A stretch of DNA of 64,000 bases, from assembly GCA_023392125.1 (NCBI GenBank), contig JAEVZS010000022.1, forward strand, positions 186,001 through 250,000, read 5' to 3'. This DNA is from Bacteroidota bacterium. GTDB lineage: Bacteria; Bacteroidota; Bacteroidia; Cytophagales; Cytophagaceae. Shown here in pieces: positions 19,284 through 27,742 of this stretch; positions within the stretch are counted from its first letter, which is position 1, and each line of letters begins with the position of its first letter. Made by a program: the position numbers and the translations under genes. The notes below the pieces were generated by a model. It did no database searches and was not told where the DNA came from. It worked only from the letters and a program-made list of their open reading frames with translations.

Positions 19284-19476
19284 ATCACTGTATATAAACC
19301 TCCTAAGAGCAAATACTTTTTATATCTTAAATTAGATTAGGAGTATCCAAACTAAAAATTCTTCTAAATTTCCTAACTAAAATCAAAATTCCAAAATCTC
19401 ATAGATATTTTTATATAAAGCACAGACATATTATACGCTTTACCGGCACAATTGTTCTTTAAAGCCTAAGTGATAG

Positions 19477-20262
19477 TTATATCTTATTTGCTTTCTTTAT
19501 ATACAATTCAATCGCCCCTGTCATAGAAGGAGCATTAGGAAGAGGCGCCTCAATATCCAAGATTAAGCCGCTATCTCTGACTTCTTTCGCTGTAGTAGGA
19601 CCAAAAGCTGCGATTCTTGTTCCTTTCTGCTTAAAATCCGGAAAGTTAACAAATAATGAATTCACTCCGGAAGGACTAAAGAATGCGATAATATCATAGT
19701 TTACAGAAGCAAGATCGGAAAGGTCACTGGCAACTGTCTTATATATTATTGCCTCCGTAAACTTTATGCCTTTTGACCTTAAAAAAGCAGGGAGATCATC
19801 TTTTCTTATGTTTGAGCATGGGAAAAGAAACCTTTCATCTTTATGTTTTATGATAATATCTTCCAGATCCTTTGCAGTCTTGTGCCCGACAAATATTTTT
19901 CTTTTACGGATCACTATATACTTTTGAAGATAGTTTGCAGTTTGCTCGGAAATACAAAAATATTTCATATCCGCAGGAACATCAATCTTAGCCTCCGCAC
20001 AAATCCTGAAAAAATTATCTACAGCATTTCTGCTGGTAAAAATAATAGCAGAATGTTCAAGTATCTCTATTTTCTGTTTCCTGAATTCCTTGTAGTCTAC
20101 AGATTGAACCTCGATAAAAGGTCTGAAGTCAATTTTAAGACCATATTCCTCCGCAAGAGCATAATAGGGTGATTTATCATCAGCAGGTGCGGGTTGGGTA
20201 ACAAGAATGCTCGAAACCTTTGTTAATCTTTCGTTTATCTCTTTAGCTTCAAACTCGCTCAT
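19477..20262 (-). CDS. hemD: Uroporphyrinogen-III synthase
   Basis: HemD closes the linear tetrapyrrole hydroxymethylbilane with inversion of ring D in haem synthesis. The protein is 261 residues, the usual size, with the two-lobed HemD pattern. The N-lobe starts with SILVTQPAPAD and contains AIIFTSRNAVDNFF, the counterpart of the (V/I)FTSxNAV motif. The C-lobe has IIAFFSPSGVNSLF and TRIAAFGPTTAKEV. HemD sequences diverge greatly, but these three segments are diagnostic. It follows the DUF4271 gene by 24 bases, a neighbour pairing often seen in Bacteroidota (family knowledge). Confidence 0.9.
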   Translation of the reverse strand: MSEFEAKEINERLTKVSSILVTQPAPADDKSPYYALAEEYGLKIDFRPFIEVQSVDYKEFRKQKIEILEHSAIIFTSRNAVDNFFRICAEAKIDVPADMKYFCISEQTANYLQKYIVIRKRKIFVGHKTAKDLEDIIIKHKDERFLFPCSNIRKDDLPAFLRSKGIKFTEAIIYKTVASDLSDLASVNYDIIAFFSPSGVNSLFVNFPDFKQKGTRIAAFGPTTAKEVRDSGLILDIEAPLPNAPSMTGAIELYIKKANKI

Positions 20263-20286
20263 TTATCCTTAATTAAATTAAAGTAA

Positions 20287-21444
20287 TTATAAACTCAAAC
20301 CAGATAACAATGTAATTTTTATTACGAATGCCAACGGAATAATTTCAGCCATGCAAAGGTATGAAAATAAATAAAGATAATTAAACTGAGGCACCCGAAA
20401 TGTTAAAACTAAAAGCCTCAGCAATCCGAACAACAGCGCTAGCATTAAAATAGTTAAGAAACCAATGTAAGAAATCCGCCATTCTATCAAGGTAGAAGAG
20501 TAGCTGAGGCAAATCACCGGTACAATGATCATATTAAAACCCAGGCTTATCCTTATTACTTCCCTGAAATGGATTTTTGCAATCGAGCCAATATTGAATA
20601 TCCTGGCCATAATCTCGAAAAAAATATATTTCAGGTAATAAAGTAAGAAAATTACGATGGTCCAGATGAAAAAAAACTCGAAGCTCTTTATTTCACCCGA
20701 TACACCCTCATCAAGCAAAGAAACCGAATATGCAAGGCTCAGAGAATTTAAAAGTACAATCAGCATAAACGGCCACTGGAAATAATTCACAGAGGCCACA
20801 AGTTCTTCCATATGCCCATATCCCATTTTCTCAGAATGCATTATCCATGCTATTTCTTTAGTGCATCGCTGTTTTATGAAGACCCCGAGAGTAAGCACAA
20901 ACATCAGCATGAAAAAAGGCACTTCATTCAGAAGTATACCTGCCCGTTTTTGAATCAGAACCTGGTCATGATTTTCAGACAGATTGCCCATATAACCAAT
21001 CTTTACCGTTTCCGGCAGCAGACCATCCTTCTGATAAAAAGAAAACATATCAAGTGAATTACCTGACACCAGCTCTGTCAATGGCAAAAAAACATATTCT
21101 ACCTGATCTCCGGTATTTTCATAAATAAGTTTATAATTCTGGAAAACACTCAGCCCTGGCTGAGCTTTAAAAATAAGCTGATAATCCCTATATGCACTAA
21201 CCGGTATTGTAAGACTTTTATTCGTATTCAGAACTTCCTGTCCCAGATGTGGCAGATAACTTTCCGAACTATGATCATAGTGTATAAAATCGCCGCTAAG
21301 GTCTTTGACAATAATTGTCCCTTCTCCGATTGCCTCTGCTTTCAGATTAAAACCATCAACCAGTCCCAGCCCAAAGGCTACCAGTAGAATTAACTTATAC
21401 AAGATCAGATATACGCGCACTTTTTCTTCGATAAAGAAGTTCAA
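20287..21444 (-). CDS. DUF4271 family integral membrane protein
   Basis: This 385-residue protein has an N-terminal signal-like helix (about 10-27), a soluble beta-rich periplasmic region (to about 175) and then about six membrane segments to the C-terminus (roughly 177-196, 225-245, 255-275, 300-322, 330-350, 360-382). The architecture and the place directly before hemD match the DUF4271 family, whose function is not established. The ATG used overlaps the end of the preceding transferase gene by 50 bases; in-frame GTG (21420) and TTG codons just inside are possible later starts. Confidence 0.8.
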   Translation of the reverse strand: MNFFIEEKVRVYLILYKLILLVAFGLGLVDGFNLKAEAIGEGTIIVKDLSGDFIHYDHSSESYLPHLGQEVLNTNKSLTIPVSAYRDYQLIFKAQPGLSVFQNYKLIYENTGDQVEYVFLPLTELVSGNSLDMFSFYQKDGLLPETVKIGYMGNLSENHDQVLIQKRAGILLNEVPFFMLMFVLTLGVFIKQRCTKEIAWIMHSEKMGYGHMEELVASVNYFQWPFMLIVLLNSLSLAYSVSLLDEGVSGEIKSFEFFFIWTIVIFLLYYLKYIFFEIMARIFNIGSIAKIHFREVIRISLGFNMIIVPVICLSYSSTLIEWRISYIGFLTILMLALLFGLLRLLVLTFRVPQFNYLYLFSYLCMAEIIPLAFVIKITLLSGLSL

Positions 21445-22441
21445 TGATCGTTATAACAAACAAGGCATAGCCAGCAAGGATCAACAACAGGCCATTATTG
21501 GATAATTGTTTGAAGCTTAAAACCAGTCCGACGGCCCCCAAATTAATTCCTAATATCAGGGCTAATACCTGGGGCTGCCTAAGGCCGAGGTCAATCAACC
21601 GGTGGTGCAAATGGTTTTTATCTGCCAGAAATGGCGATTTGCCATTGAGTATTCTCAGAACTACAACCCGCAATGTATCCATTATAGGGATAAATAATAC
21701 AGCAATTACATACATGGGACTATATTCAAACGGATGCATTTCCAAAAAACGGATTGCCAGAACAGAAATAATAAAACCGGACACCAGAGACCCTGTATCC
21801 CCCATAAATATAGCGGCATTACGGATATTAAATTTTAAAAATCCAAGCACTGCCCCTACTAACGAAAAAGCCGCAACAGAATATATTCCTTCGGAAGCCC
21901 CGCCCCAAAGAAAAAAGCCCATCCCCAAAAAACAGCTAACAAGAATAATTACAGACCCGGCAAGCCCATCCAGTCCGTCAATCAGATTAACAGCATTGGT
22001 TATTCCTATAATACACAGAAACGTCATCAGGTAACCATATACCGCATTAATATCATAAATACCCATTATGCCATAGAAGCCTGAGATCCTGACATCACCT
22101 GAAAACATAACAATTCCCGCCACCAGTATCTGTACGAAGATTTTCTTGAAAACAGAAACCGGTGCAATATCATCTTTAAGCCCTATAAAAAAAATAAGAA
22201 TAGCCCCGGCAAGCATTTCTCTTATCCCATTATTTAACTGGCCGAATAAAGTCAATGATGAGATAAATCCTGCAAAAATGGCCAGACCTCCAAGTCTTGG
22301 AGTAGAATTAAGATGCAGGGCCCTTCCATTAGGCTCATCCAGTAACATCTTGGTATGGGCAACCCTTATTATTGAAGGTATCGCAAATACACTAACAAAA
22401 AACGCCCAAAAGAATGCCAGCAGGTTAAAATAAAATGACAT
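21395..22441 (-). CDS. MraY/WecA-family polyprenyl-phosphate sugar-1-phosphate transferase
   Basis: Enzymes of this family move a sugar-1-phosphate from a UDP sugar to undecaprenyl phosphate in the membrane, starting glycan assembly. The 348-residue protein has about ten membrane segments and the family motifs: the metal-binding pair in IGLKDDIAP (90-91), NAVNLIDGLDG (149-159), the cytoplasmic FMGDTGSLVSG near 213 and the basic loop KNHLHHRLIDLG near 276. The last motif is of the WecA/GlcNAc-1-phosphate type, not that of true MraY. The sugar cannot be assigned from sequence, and no polysaccharide cluster is adjacent. Confidence 0.88.
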   Translation of the reverse strand: MSFYFNLLAFFWAFFVSVFAIPSIIRVAHTKMLLDEPNGRALHLNSTPRLGGLAIFAGFISSLTLFGQLNNGIREMLAGAILIFFIGLKDDIAPVSVFKKIFVQILVAGIVMFSGDVRISGFYGIMGIYDINAVYGYLMTFLCIIGITNAVNLIDGLDGLAGSVIILVSCFLGMGFFLWGGASEGIYSVAAFSLVGAVLGFLKFNIRNAAIFMGDTGSLVSGFIISVLAIRFLEMHPFEYSPMYVIAVLFIPIMDTLRVVVLRILNGKSPFLADKNHLHHRLIDLGLRQPQVLALILGINLGAVGLVLSFKQLSNNGLLLILAGYALFVITIIELLYRRKSARISDLV

Positions 22442-22492
22442 AAAGATTGTTTCGTCTCAGATACGAAAATAAGGAAATACGGTTGAGTTAAA

Positions 22493-24172
22493 TTAAAAAC
22501 GACTGATAAAACCAAAATGAATTTTTGATAAGCTAAAATTAAAGCTTTGCTCCGAATTTCGCCCTACAGAGTATATAAAAGTAAATACTCCCGGACCGGA
22601 ATTAAAGCTTAATCCGATCCCGATCCCGGTAGGCCAATCCTTTTCAAGTTGTTTTAAAAGCGGATTGACAATCAGTGCCTGATCCACAAAAGACAAAAGA
22701 TAAGTGCTTTCTTCGAGAAAAATCCGGTATTCCAGCGTCGCTATCGTATAGTATTGCGCATAGAAGTTATTCTCACTAAATCCTCTCAGCGACTTCAGTC
22801 CTCCGATTCTGTAAAAATCCGCGACATAATATACCTGCTTGTTATTTACAACTGCAGAATTCTTTAGGGCAGCAAGCAATGTTGTCTGCCGTGACATTTT
22901 ATTAAACTTGCTTATCTTGAAATCCCCATACAGCTGGAGCGTTTTTTTAGGTACCTCTGTTTCGATATCCCTGGTATCCCTGATCGTTTTATTACCGGCT
23001 GCTAATGTCCCCGCCACATGCCAGCCTTTCCTGGGGAAAAAAACATTATCCAGATTCTGATACTGGTAGCTTATTCCATACTGATAGACATTAAAATCTC
23101 TGTTATCCGTATCTCCCACACCAATCACTCTTGACGATTTTGCATTAACAAAGAACCCGATTCTGCCATACTTTCTAAGATTCTGATAAAGACCAATACC
23201 CCTGTCAATATTCATAAAAGTGGAGTCTTGTTTTAACAGATTAAAAAATGCACCCAGATCCAGAGAGCTGCCTAAAAAAACAGGATGAGCATAAGCAAGG
23301 TCAAGCAGTTGACTTTCCTTATTATACCTCTGCCATTCGACATCCAGTTTTTTCCCTGAACCGAAAAAATTCTGTAGTGTTAACGAAAGCTGTCCGGTGA
23401 TTAACATCTTCCTTTCTGTGCCTTCGTTAGGCAATAAACCAACAATTCCATCAAAGTAGTTAACCTTCTTGTCTTTTAGAAACAGTACCAGTTTTGCCTT
23501 ATTATCACCAAACAAAAGCATATAGGGTCTCTCCTGTTCTATATAAGGCAGTTTAGCCAGTTCAGAAGTAACATTATCGATTTTAGACTGGTCAAACAGA
23601 GCTCCGGACTGTATCCCAAGATATCTTTGCAGAAAATTTTTCTTTATTCTGGCAGTGCCGTGAACTTCAATTGAATCAAACCTGATCATCGGCCCACTGA
23701 TGTAATTCAACGATGCAGAAAAATGTGTACCTTCGACCTGAACAGAGTCAAGCTTTACTTGAGCGAAAGGGTAGCCAATTGACTCTGACACAACAACAAC
23801 TCGTTTCATTAAATCTGCGACTTCTTTATAACGAAAGGGCTTTTCAGTGAAGAATCGGTCTTTATATCCTGATTTATTTTTCAGATAAGGTGTAAGATTC
23901 CCTTCTTTCAACTTCCCCCATTTAAAGACATCTCCCTGATTTACGTAAACATGGACATCTGTTGAAATAATATTCATAGAATCTACTGAAGCCAGTAAAT
24001 GTCCCCGGGCATAAAGATCAATCAAAAAACTGCTGACTGAGGCCGAAATTTCCAGACTATCGCATGGCCTCTGATCTGAAAAGGGATGAAAAAACAACGT
24101 ATATTTGTTCTGTCCATGCAAAAATATTGGCCATAAAAGAAAAATAAACAATATTTTTTTTGCTTTCAACAT
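22493..24172 (-). CDS. Omp85-superfamily (BamA/TamA-like) outer membrane protein
   Basis: The 559-residue protein has a signal peptide (1-20, ending FLHGQ), a short periplasmic part containing about two POTRA-like units (about 30-225; note FDSIEVHGTARIKKNFLQRYLGI and LPYIEQERPYMLLFGDNKAKLVLFLKDK patterns) and a C-terminal 16-strand-type barrel. The barrel carries the Omp85 loop-6 motif SLRGFSENNFY and ends with aromatic FISRF, a beta-signal. It is shorter than BamA (usually five POTRAs), so it is more likely a TamA- or accessory-type member. It is transcribed away from hemW with only 48 bases between starts. Confidence 0.85.
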   Translation of the reverse strand: MLKAKKILFIFLLWPIFLHGQNKYTLFFHPFSDQRPCDSLEISASVSSFLIDLYARGHLLASVDSMNIISTDVHVYVNQGDVFKWGKLKEGNLTPYLKNKSGYKDRFFTEKPFRYKEVADLMKRVVVVSESIGYPFAQVKLDSVQVEGTHFSASLNYISGPMIRFDSIEVHGTARIKKNFLQRYLGIQSGALFDQSKIDNVTSELAKLPYIEQERPYMLLFGDNKAKLVLFLKDKKVNYFDGIVGLLPNEGTERKMLITGQLSLTLQNFFGSGKKLDVEWQRYNKESQLLDLAYAHPVFLGSSLDLGAFFNLLKQDSTFMNIDRGIGLYQNLRKYGRIGFFVNAKSSRVIGVGDTDNRDFNVYQYGISYQYQNLDNVFFPRKGWHVAGTLAAGNKTIRDTRDIETEVPKKTLQLYGDFKISKFNKMSRQTTLLAALKNSAVVNNKQVYYVADFYRIGGLKSLRGFSENNFYAQYYTIATLEYRIFLEESTYLLSFVDQALIVNPLLKQLEKDWPTGIGIGLSFNSGPGVFTFIYSVGRNSEQSFNFSLSKIHFGFISRF

Positions 24173-24220
24173 TAGCAGAATAACGCATGGTCAATTAAAA
24201 AATTAGCATTCATTATACGT

Positions 24221-25345
24221 ATGGCAGGTATATATATACACATTCCTTTCTGTAAGCAAGCCTGTCATTACTGCGATTTTCACTTCTCAACCAACCAAAG
24301 CTACAAATCTCTGATGATTGAATGCATAGTAAGAGAGCTTGAAATGCAAAAAAAATTTCTGGGAGACTCCAGAATCCAATCCATTTATCTGGGCGGTGGA
24401 ACACCATCATTACTATCTGTAAAAGAAATAGCATCCATTATAAATACGATATTCGTTCAATATTCTGTTGAAGCAGCTCCGGAAATCACCCTCGAAGCCA
24501 ATCCGGACGATCTCACAAAAGACTATCTCAGCGATTTATATCGTGCCGGCATAAATCGCTTAAGCATCGGTATACAAAGTTTTCATAATGAATTCTTAAA
24601 GTTTATGAACAGGGCCCATAATGCAGAAGAGGCAGAGCGCGCAGTTCATATTGCCAGAGACGCGGGATTTGAGCAGCTTACCGTAGATCTGATATATGGA
24701 ATACCACATATTGATCATTCCGTCTTTGAAAAAGATCTTGAAAAAATGGTGGCTCTGGGTACTTGCCATATATCTGCCTATTGTCTTACTATCGAAGAAA
24801 AAACGGTATTTGGCCAATGGGAAAAGAATGGCAAACTTATAATGCCAGGAGAAGAGTTTGCAGCAGAGCAGCTGGAAATCCTAATGGAATTTTTGCCACA
24901 TCACGGCTTCGAGCAATACGAAATATCAAATTTCGCCCGTGATGAAAGATACTCTGTTCATAATACCAATTACTGGAAAGGAATACCCTATCTTGGTATC
25001 GGCCCGGGAGCACATTCGTTTAATACTACACACAGGCAGTATAATATTTCCAACAATCACCTGTATATTAAAAATATAAAAGAAGGAAGTATTCCCGCAA
25101 CACTGGAAACCCTCTCGGAAGAAGACAAATTTAACGAATTTCTGTTAACCGGCTTACGCACCAAGTGGGGCATCGACACCCTAACTATCTCACAAACATC
25201 TCCTTCGCTTTATAAAGGAATAAAACCGGACTTGAACAGGCTTGTCGAAACCGGGCTGCTGTCCCAGACAGAGCATAAAATAACCCTCACACCGGCCGGC
25301 AAGTTATTAGCAGATGAAATTACCGCTCAACTATTGGTAGTCTGA
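24221..25345 (+). CDS. hemW: Radical SAM protein HemW (coproporphyrinogen III oxidase-like)
   Basis: HemW is a haem-binding radical SAM protein thought to deliver haem to respiratory enzymes. It resembles but does not replace the oxygen-independent coproporphyrinogen oxidase HemN. The 374-residue protein begins MAGIYIHIPFCKQACHYCDF, with the CxxxCxxC iron-sulfur motif at Cys11, Cys15 and Cys18. Further marks are IYLGGGTPSLL, RLSIGIQSFHNEFLKFMNRAHNAEEA, and HFEQYEISNFA-like FEQYEISNFARDERYSVHN. The lack of the extra N-terminal residues of HemN, with the motif close to the N-terminus, supports HemW. It starts the plus-strand group that continues with the TerB-like and M1 genes. Confidence 0.93.
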   Translation: MAGIYIHIPFCKQACHYCDFHFSTNQSYKSLMIECIVRELEMQKKFLGDSRIQSIYLGGGTPSLLSVKEIASIINTIFVQYSVEAAPEITLEANPDDLTKDYLSDLYRAGINRLSIGIQSFHNEFLKFMNRAHNAEEAERAVHIARDAGFEQLTVDLIYGIPHIDHSVFEKDLEKMVALGTCHISAYCLTIEEKTVFGQWEKNGKLIMPGEEFAAEQLEILMEFLPHHGFEQYEISNFARDERYSVHNTNYWKGIPYLGIGPGAHSFNTTHRQYNISNNHLYIKNIKEGSIPATLETLSEEDKFNEFLLTGLRTKWGIDTLTISQTSPSLYKGIKPDLNRLVETGLLSQTEHKITLTPAGKLLADEITAQLLVV

Positions 25346-25392
25346 TATGTTTATTTTGTAGAAAATAAACAGTGATTATTTTGAATAAGTTG

Positions 25393-25400
25393 TATATTTG
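25393..25400 (+). promoter_or_regulatory. Candidate -7 promoter element TATATTTG
   Basis: The sequence matches the Bacteroidota -7 consensus TAnnTTTG. Only 6 bases separate it from the ATG at 25407, so a transcript from it would start at or next to the start codon. No well-placed TTG -33 element is seen, which lowers confidence. Confidence 0.45.
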
Positions 25401-25406
25401 AGAATT

Positions 25407-25784
25407 ATGGTTACATCAATGTCCACCGAACAAAAGAAAGCCTTTCTTCTGCTTAAATTTGTCATCTTCTGCTATCACGGACTTGATCAGGATGAAATTG
25501 TAATCCTTCAGAAAACAGCCGAAAAGCTTAATGCTCAGGAGGAATTAAAGTGGGTAGAAGACTTTGTCAATACTGACCCTGTCAGCAGCTTTGAAAGAGC
25601 CCGGAGCTTTTTTGCCGACACAATCGCGACTTATGATACAGCCATAAGGCTTGACTATCTCAATACCGTCTGGGAAGCAACCAACGAGAAAGGGTATATA
25701 AGCGAAATGGAAGCAATGGCGATGTTGAAGCTTGCCAAAGACTGGGGAATACAAAAAGAATTATTGAGCATGGTCAGGAAGTAG
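25407..25784 (+). CDS. Small TerB-like helical protein, function unknown
   Basis: The frame is open from a TTG at 25398, but the ATG at 25407 (or 25419) is the likely start, giving about 125 residues. The protein is all-helical and acidic-basic mixed, with a pattern (LDQDEIVILQKTAEKLN at the N-terminal half, KGYISEMEAMAMLKLAKDWGI at the C-terminal half) like TerB-type domains, in which two helical repeats bind a metal. I cannot show the metal ligands, so the family call is tentative. It lies 11 bases upstream of the M1 peptidase gene and is probably cotranscribed with it. Confidence 0.7.
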   Translation: MVTSMSTEQKKAFLLLKFVIFCYHGLDQDEIVILQKTAEKLNAQEELKWVEDFVNTDPVSSFERARSFFADTIATYDTAIRLDYLNTVWEATNEKGYISEMEAMAMLKLAKDWGIQKELLSMVRK

Positions 25785-25795
25785 AGCTGCCAGGA

Positions 25796-27394
25796 ATGTA
25801 TATATATTTCCGAGTCTTCTCCATTTTCATCATATGCTTTTACGCTCCGGCAATTCTGTTTTCACAAGATCTGCCAAACACAACAAGAGACTTCCGCATT
25901 CGGCACTACGATCTTACTATAGCGCCTGATATTGCAAACCAATATATCAGAGGTAGTAATAAGATTCAAATTGAGCCTGAAAGTGAGTTATCAGTAATCG
26001 AGCTCGACCTTTCTTCCAGTTTAAGAATTGACAGTATTTTTCTCAACGATATACCGGTCTCCTTCAGGCATTCCTCCGACAGGATATTTATCTTTCCCCA
26101 ATCAGAAATCACTGCGAATAAGCGCTCTGTTATTCATGTTTTTTATCAGGGGCATCCCCTAGTCTCAACCAACCCTCCATGGGATGGCGGCCTGATCTGG
26201 TCATTTGACAGCCTGTCTAGACCATGGGTTGGAGTTGCATGTGAAAGTATAGGCGCATCATCCTGGTGGCCTTGTAAGGATCAATGGGACTCCGAAGCAG
26301 ACAGCATCCGGCTCTCAATTCTTACTGATAGCTCATTAACAGCTGTAGCCAACGGAGTGCTGACCAGAGTCCAACCGCTGGACAACAAAAAACTCTATAC
26401 CTGGGAGGTGAATTATCCGATTAATAATTATTGTGTTTCGTTTACTCTTGGCACCTTCAGGCATTTCAGCGATACCCTGAAAAGATCAGACAATAGTATA
26501 CTCTCTGCCGATTACTATATATTGGATTATAACTACCATAAAGCAAATGAACATTTCCGGCAGGTACCGAAAATTATCCAAGCATTCGAAGAATTATTTG
26601 GTCCTTACCCATTCGAAAAAGATGGTTATAAGCTTGTTGAGGCCCCGTACTGGGGGATGGAACATCAAAGTGCAATTGCCTATGGCAATAATTTTATTAA
26701 TAATTTCTTCGAACTGGATTATATCATTGTTCATGAAACAGCCCACGAATGGTGGGGAAACAAGCTCACTGCCAATGAACAGAAAAACATGTGGATTCAT
26801 GAAGCATTTGCCACTTATTCTGAGATTCTCCTTCTGGAAAAACTCTATGGAGATGAAGTTGCAGGCCTATATCTACTGAAGCAAAAAGAGAAAATAATAA
26901 ACAGACATCCTATCACAGCCTCAGCCAGCGAATCTGCTCCCAAAGATACTGATCAGTATTATAAAGGAAGCTGGATGCTACATACAATCCGATATATGGT
27001 AAATGACGATTCGGTCTGGTTCAGCTCACTTAAGCAATTACAACAGCAATTTGCCTACAAAACAGTTGACCGGGATGAGTTCATCAATACATGGGGGCGT
27101 CTGTTAGGCCGGGATATAAATCCGGTAATCAGTCATTACCTTGACCGGAAAGAACCACCGGTTCTCTCCTGGCGAGTCAGGAAAACCAAAAGAAGACAAT
27201 ACCTTTATCTCAAATGGGATACACCTCTCCCTGATTTTTCTCTCCCCGTAGGGCTGTCATATGATAACGTAAAACTCAGAATCAACGCGATATCAGGCGC
27301 TCGTTATACGAAGATCGTTCTTCCCGCCCAGGCAGAAGACATCACATTTAATCTTAATGACTTTCTTTTCACAACCCGTCATTTTCAGCAATAG
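25796..27394 (+). CDS. M1-family zinc aminopeptidase (short, secreted)
   Basis: M1 peptidases remove N-terminal residues from peptides. The 532-residue protein has a signal peptide (about 1-23, ending LFSQ), the N-terminal beta domain, and a thermolysin-like catalytic domain. The zinc site HETAH is at 313-317 with the third ligand in HEAFATYSE (Glu336), spaced as in the family. The substrate-anchoring motif reads GMEHQ (287-291) where many members have GxMxN. The C-terminal ERAP-like helical domain is absent; instead a short beta module ends the protein, as in the smaller M1 group of Bacteroidota. Periplasmic or surface peptide use is likely. Confidence 0.92.
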   Translation: MYIYFRVFSIFIICFYAPAILFSQDLPNTTRDFRIRHYDLTIAPDIANQYIRGSNKIQIEPESELSVIELDLSSSLRIDSIFLNDIPVSFRHSSDRIFIFPQSEITANKRSVIHVFYQGHPLVSTNPPWDGGLIWSFDSLSRPWVGVACESIGASSWWPCKDQWDSEADSIRLSILTDSSLTAVANGVLTRVQPLDNKKLYTWEVNYPINNYCVSFTLGTFRHFSDTLKRSDNSILSADYYILDYNYHKANEHFRQVPKIIQAFEELFGPYPFEKDGYKLVEAPYWGMEHQSAIAYGNNFINNFFELDYIIVHETAHEWWGNKLTANEQKNMWIHEAFATYSEILLLEKLYGDEVAGLYLLKQKEKIINRHPITASASESAPKDTDQYYKGSWMLHTIRYMVNDDSVWFSSLKQLQQQFAYKTVDRDEFINTWGRLLGRDINPVISHYLDRKEPPVLSWRVRKTKRRQYLYLKWDTPLPDFSLPVGLSYDNVKLRINAISGARYTKIVLPAQAEDITFNLNDFLFTTRHFQQ

Positions 27395-27435
27395 TTTCTA
27401 TTTTTCTACCTCGTCGTTTCGCTTCTCCCCTGCGG

Positions 27436-27469
27436 AGGATATTTCGCCCCGGTCTGATATCCTTTTTTT
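27436..27469 (+). terminator. Intrinsic terminator after the M1 peptidase gene
   Basis: AGGATAT (27436-27442) pairs with ATATCCT (27457-27463) around a GC-rich 14-base loop and is followed by seven T residues. It lies 41 bases beyond the M1 stop and would end the hemW-TerB-M1 transcript before the leu leader begins. Confidence 0.65.
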
Positions 27470-27502
27470 ATACCTGATCACTAAAAATTGAAAAAAAATA
27501 AT

Positions 27503-27510
27503 TAGATTTG
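27503..27510 (+). promoter_or_regulatory. -7 promoter element (TAGATTTG) of the leu-ilv operon
   Basis: TAGATTTG fits the Bacteroidota TAnnTTTG box. A transcript starting about 7 bases later would have a leader of roughly 45 bases before the leader-peptide ATG at 27564. No TTG is found at the normal -33 spacing, so the promoter may be weak or assisted. Its place between the previous terminator and the leader peptide is strongly supportive. Confidence 0.6.
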
Positions 27511-27563
27511 CGATTAAGGTGTTGCAAATTTTCACAGGAAAAACACCATTTCAGCTAAGTCCA

Positions 27564-27647
27564 ATGACTTCAAAAAGAACCATTACTATTTTTGATATAA
27601 AAGAATTACTGCTGTTGTCGTATACAAACACTCATGTAGTTGGGTAG
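27564..27647 (+). CDS. leuL: Leucine-rich leader peptide of the leu-ilv attenuator
   Basis: A 27-codon frame starts ATG ACT TCA and ends TAG. Residues 15-18 are four Leu codons in a row (TTA CTG CTG TTG, 27606-27617). Three Ile codons occur at 7, 9 and 12 and two Val codons at 25-26 just before the stop, so all three end products of the operon are represented, with Leu dominant. A frame this short has no likely function as a protein. Its composition, its place 95 bases before leuA and the downstream alternative hairpins mark it as a ribosome-sensing leader peptide, like LeuL of enterobacteria (analogy). Low charged leucyl-tRNA would stall the ribosome on the Leu run. Confidence 0.85.
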   Translation: MTSKRTITIFDIKELLLLSYTNTHVVG

Positions 27648-27701
27648 GCTATGTACATAAAACTAAGAAAAGCCATTCTCAACATCAGAGAATGGCTTTT
27701 T
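27639..27701 (+). promoter_or_regulatory. Transcription attenuator (antiterminator/terminator) of the leu-ilv operon
   Basis: The terminator is a perfect 13-bp stem, AAAAGCCATTCTC (27668-27680) with GAGAATGGCTTTT (27688-27700), a 7-base loop and a run of five T at its 3' edge. The competing antiterminator pairs GTTGGG (27639-27644) with CTCAAC (27678-27683, one G-U pair) and GGCT (27647-27650) with AGCC (27671-27674). This would remove the 5' arm of the terminator. The antiterminator 5' arm overlaps the last two codons and stop of the leader peptide. A ribosome finishing the peptide would therefore block it and allow termination, while one stalled at the Leu codons about 25 bases earlier would leave it free. 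Confidence 0.82.
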
Positions 27702-27742
27702 GCTAAAAGCAGTATTAACTAGAAAGAGATTTAATTTAGATT

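Noticed and set aside
21498..22034. A 178-codon open frame opposite the MraY/WecA-like gene
   Set aside because: It lies wholly antisense to a gene with clear family motifs, and its translation is rich in Pro, Ile and Asn with no recognisable domain. It is a shadow of the real frame.
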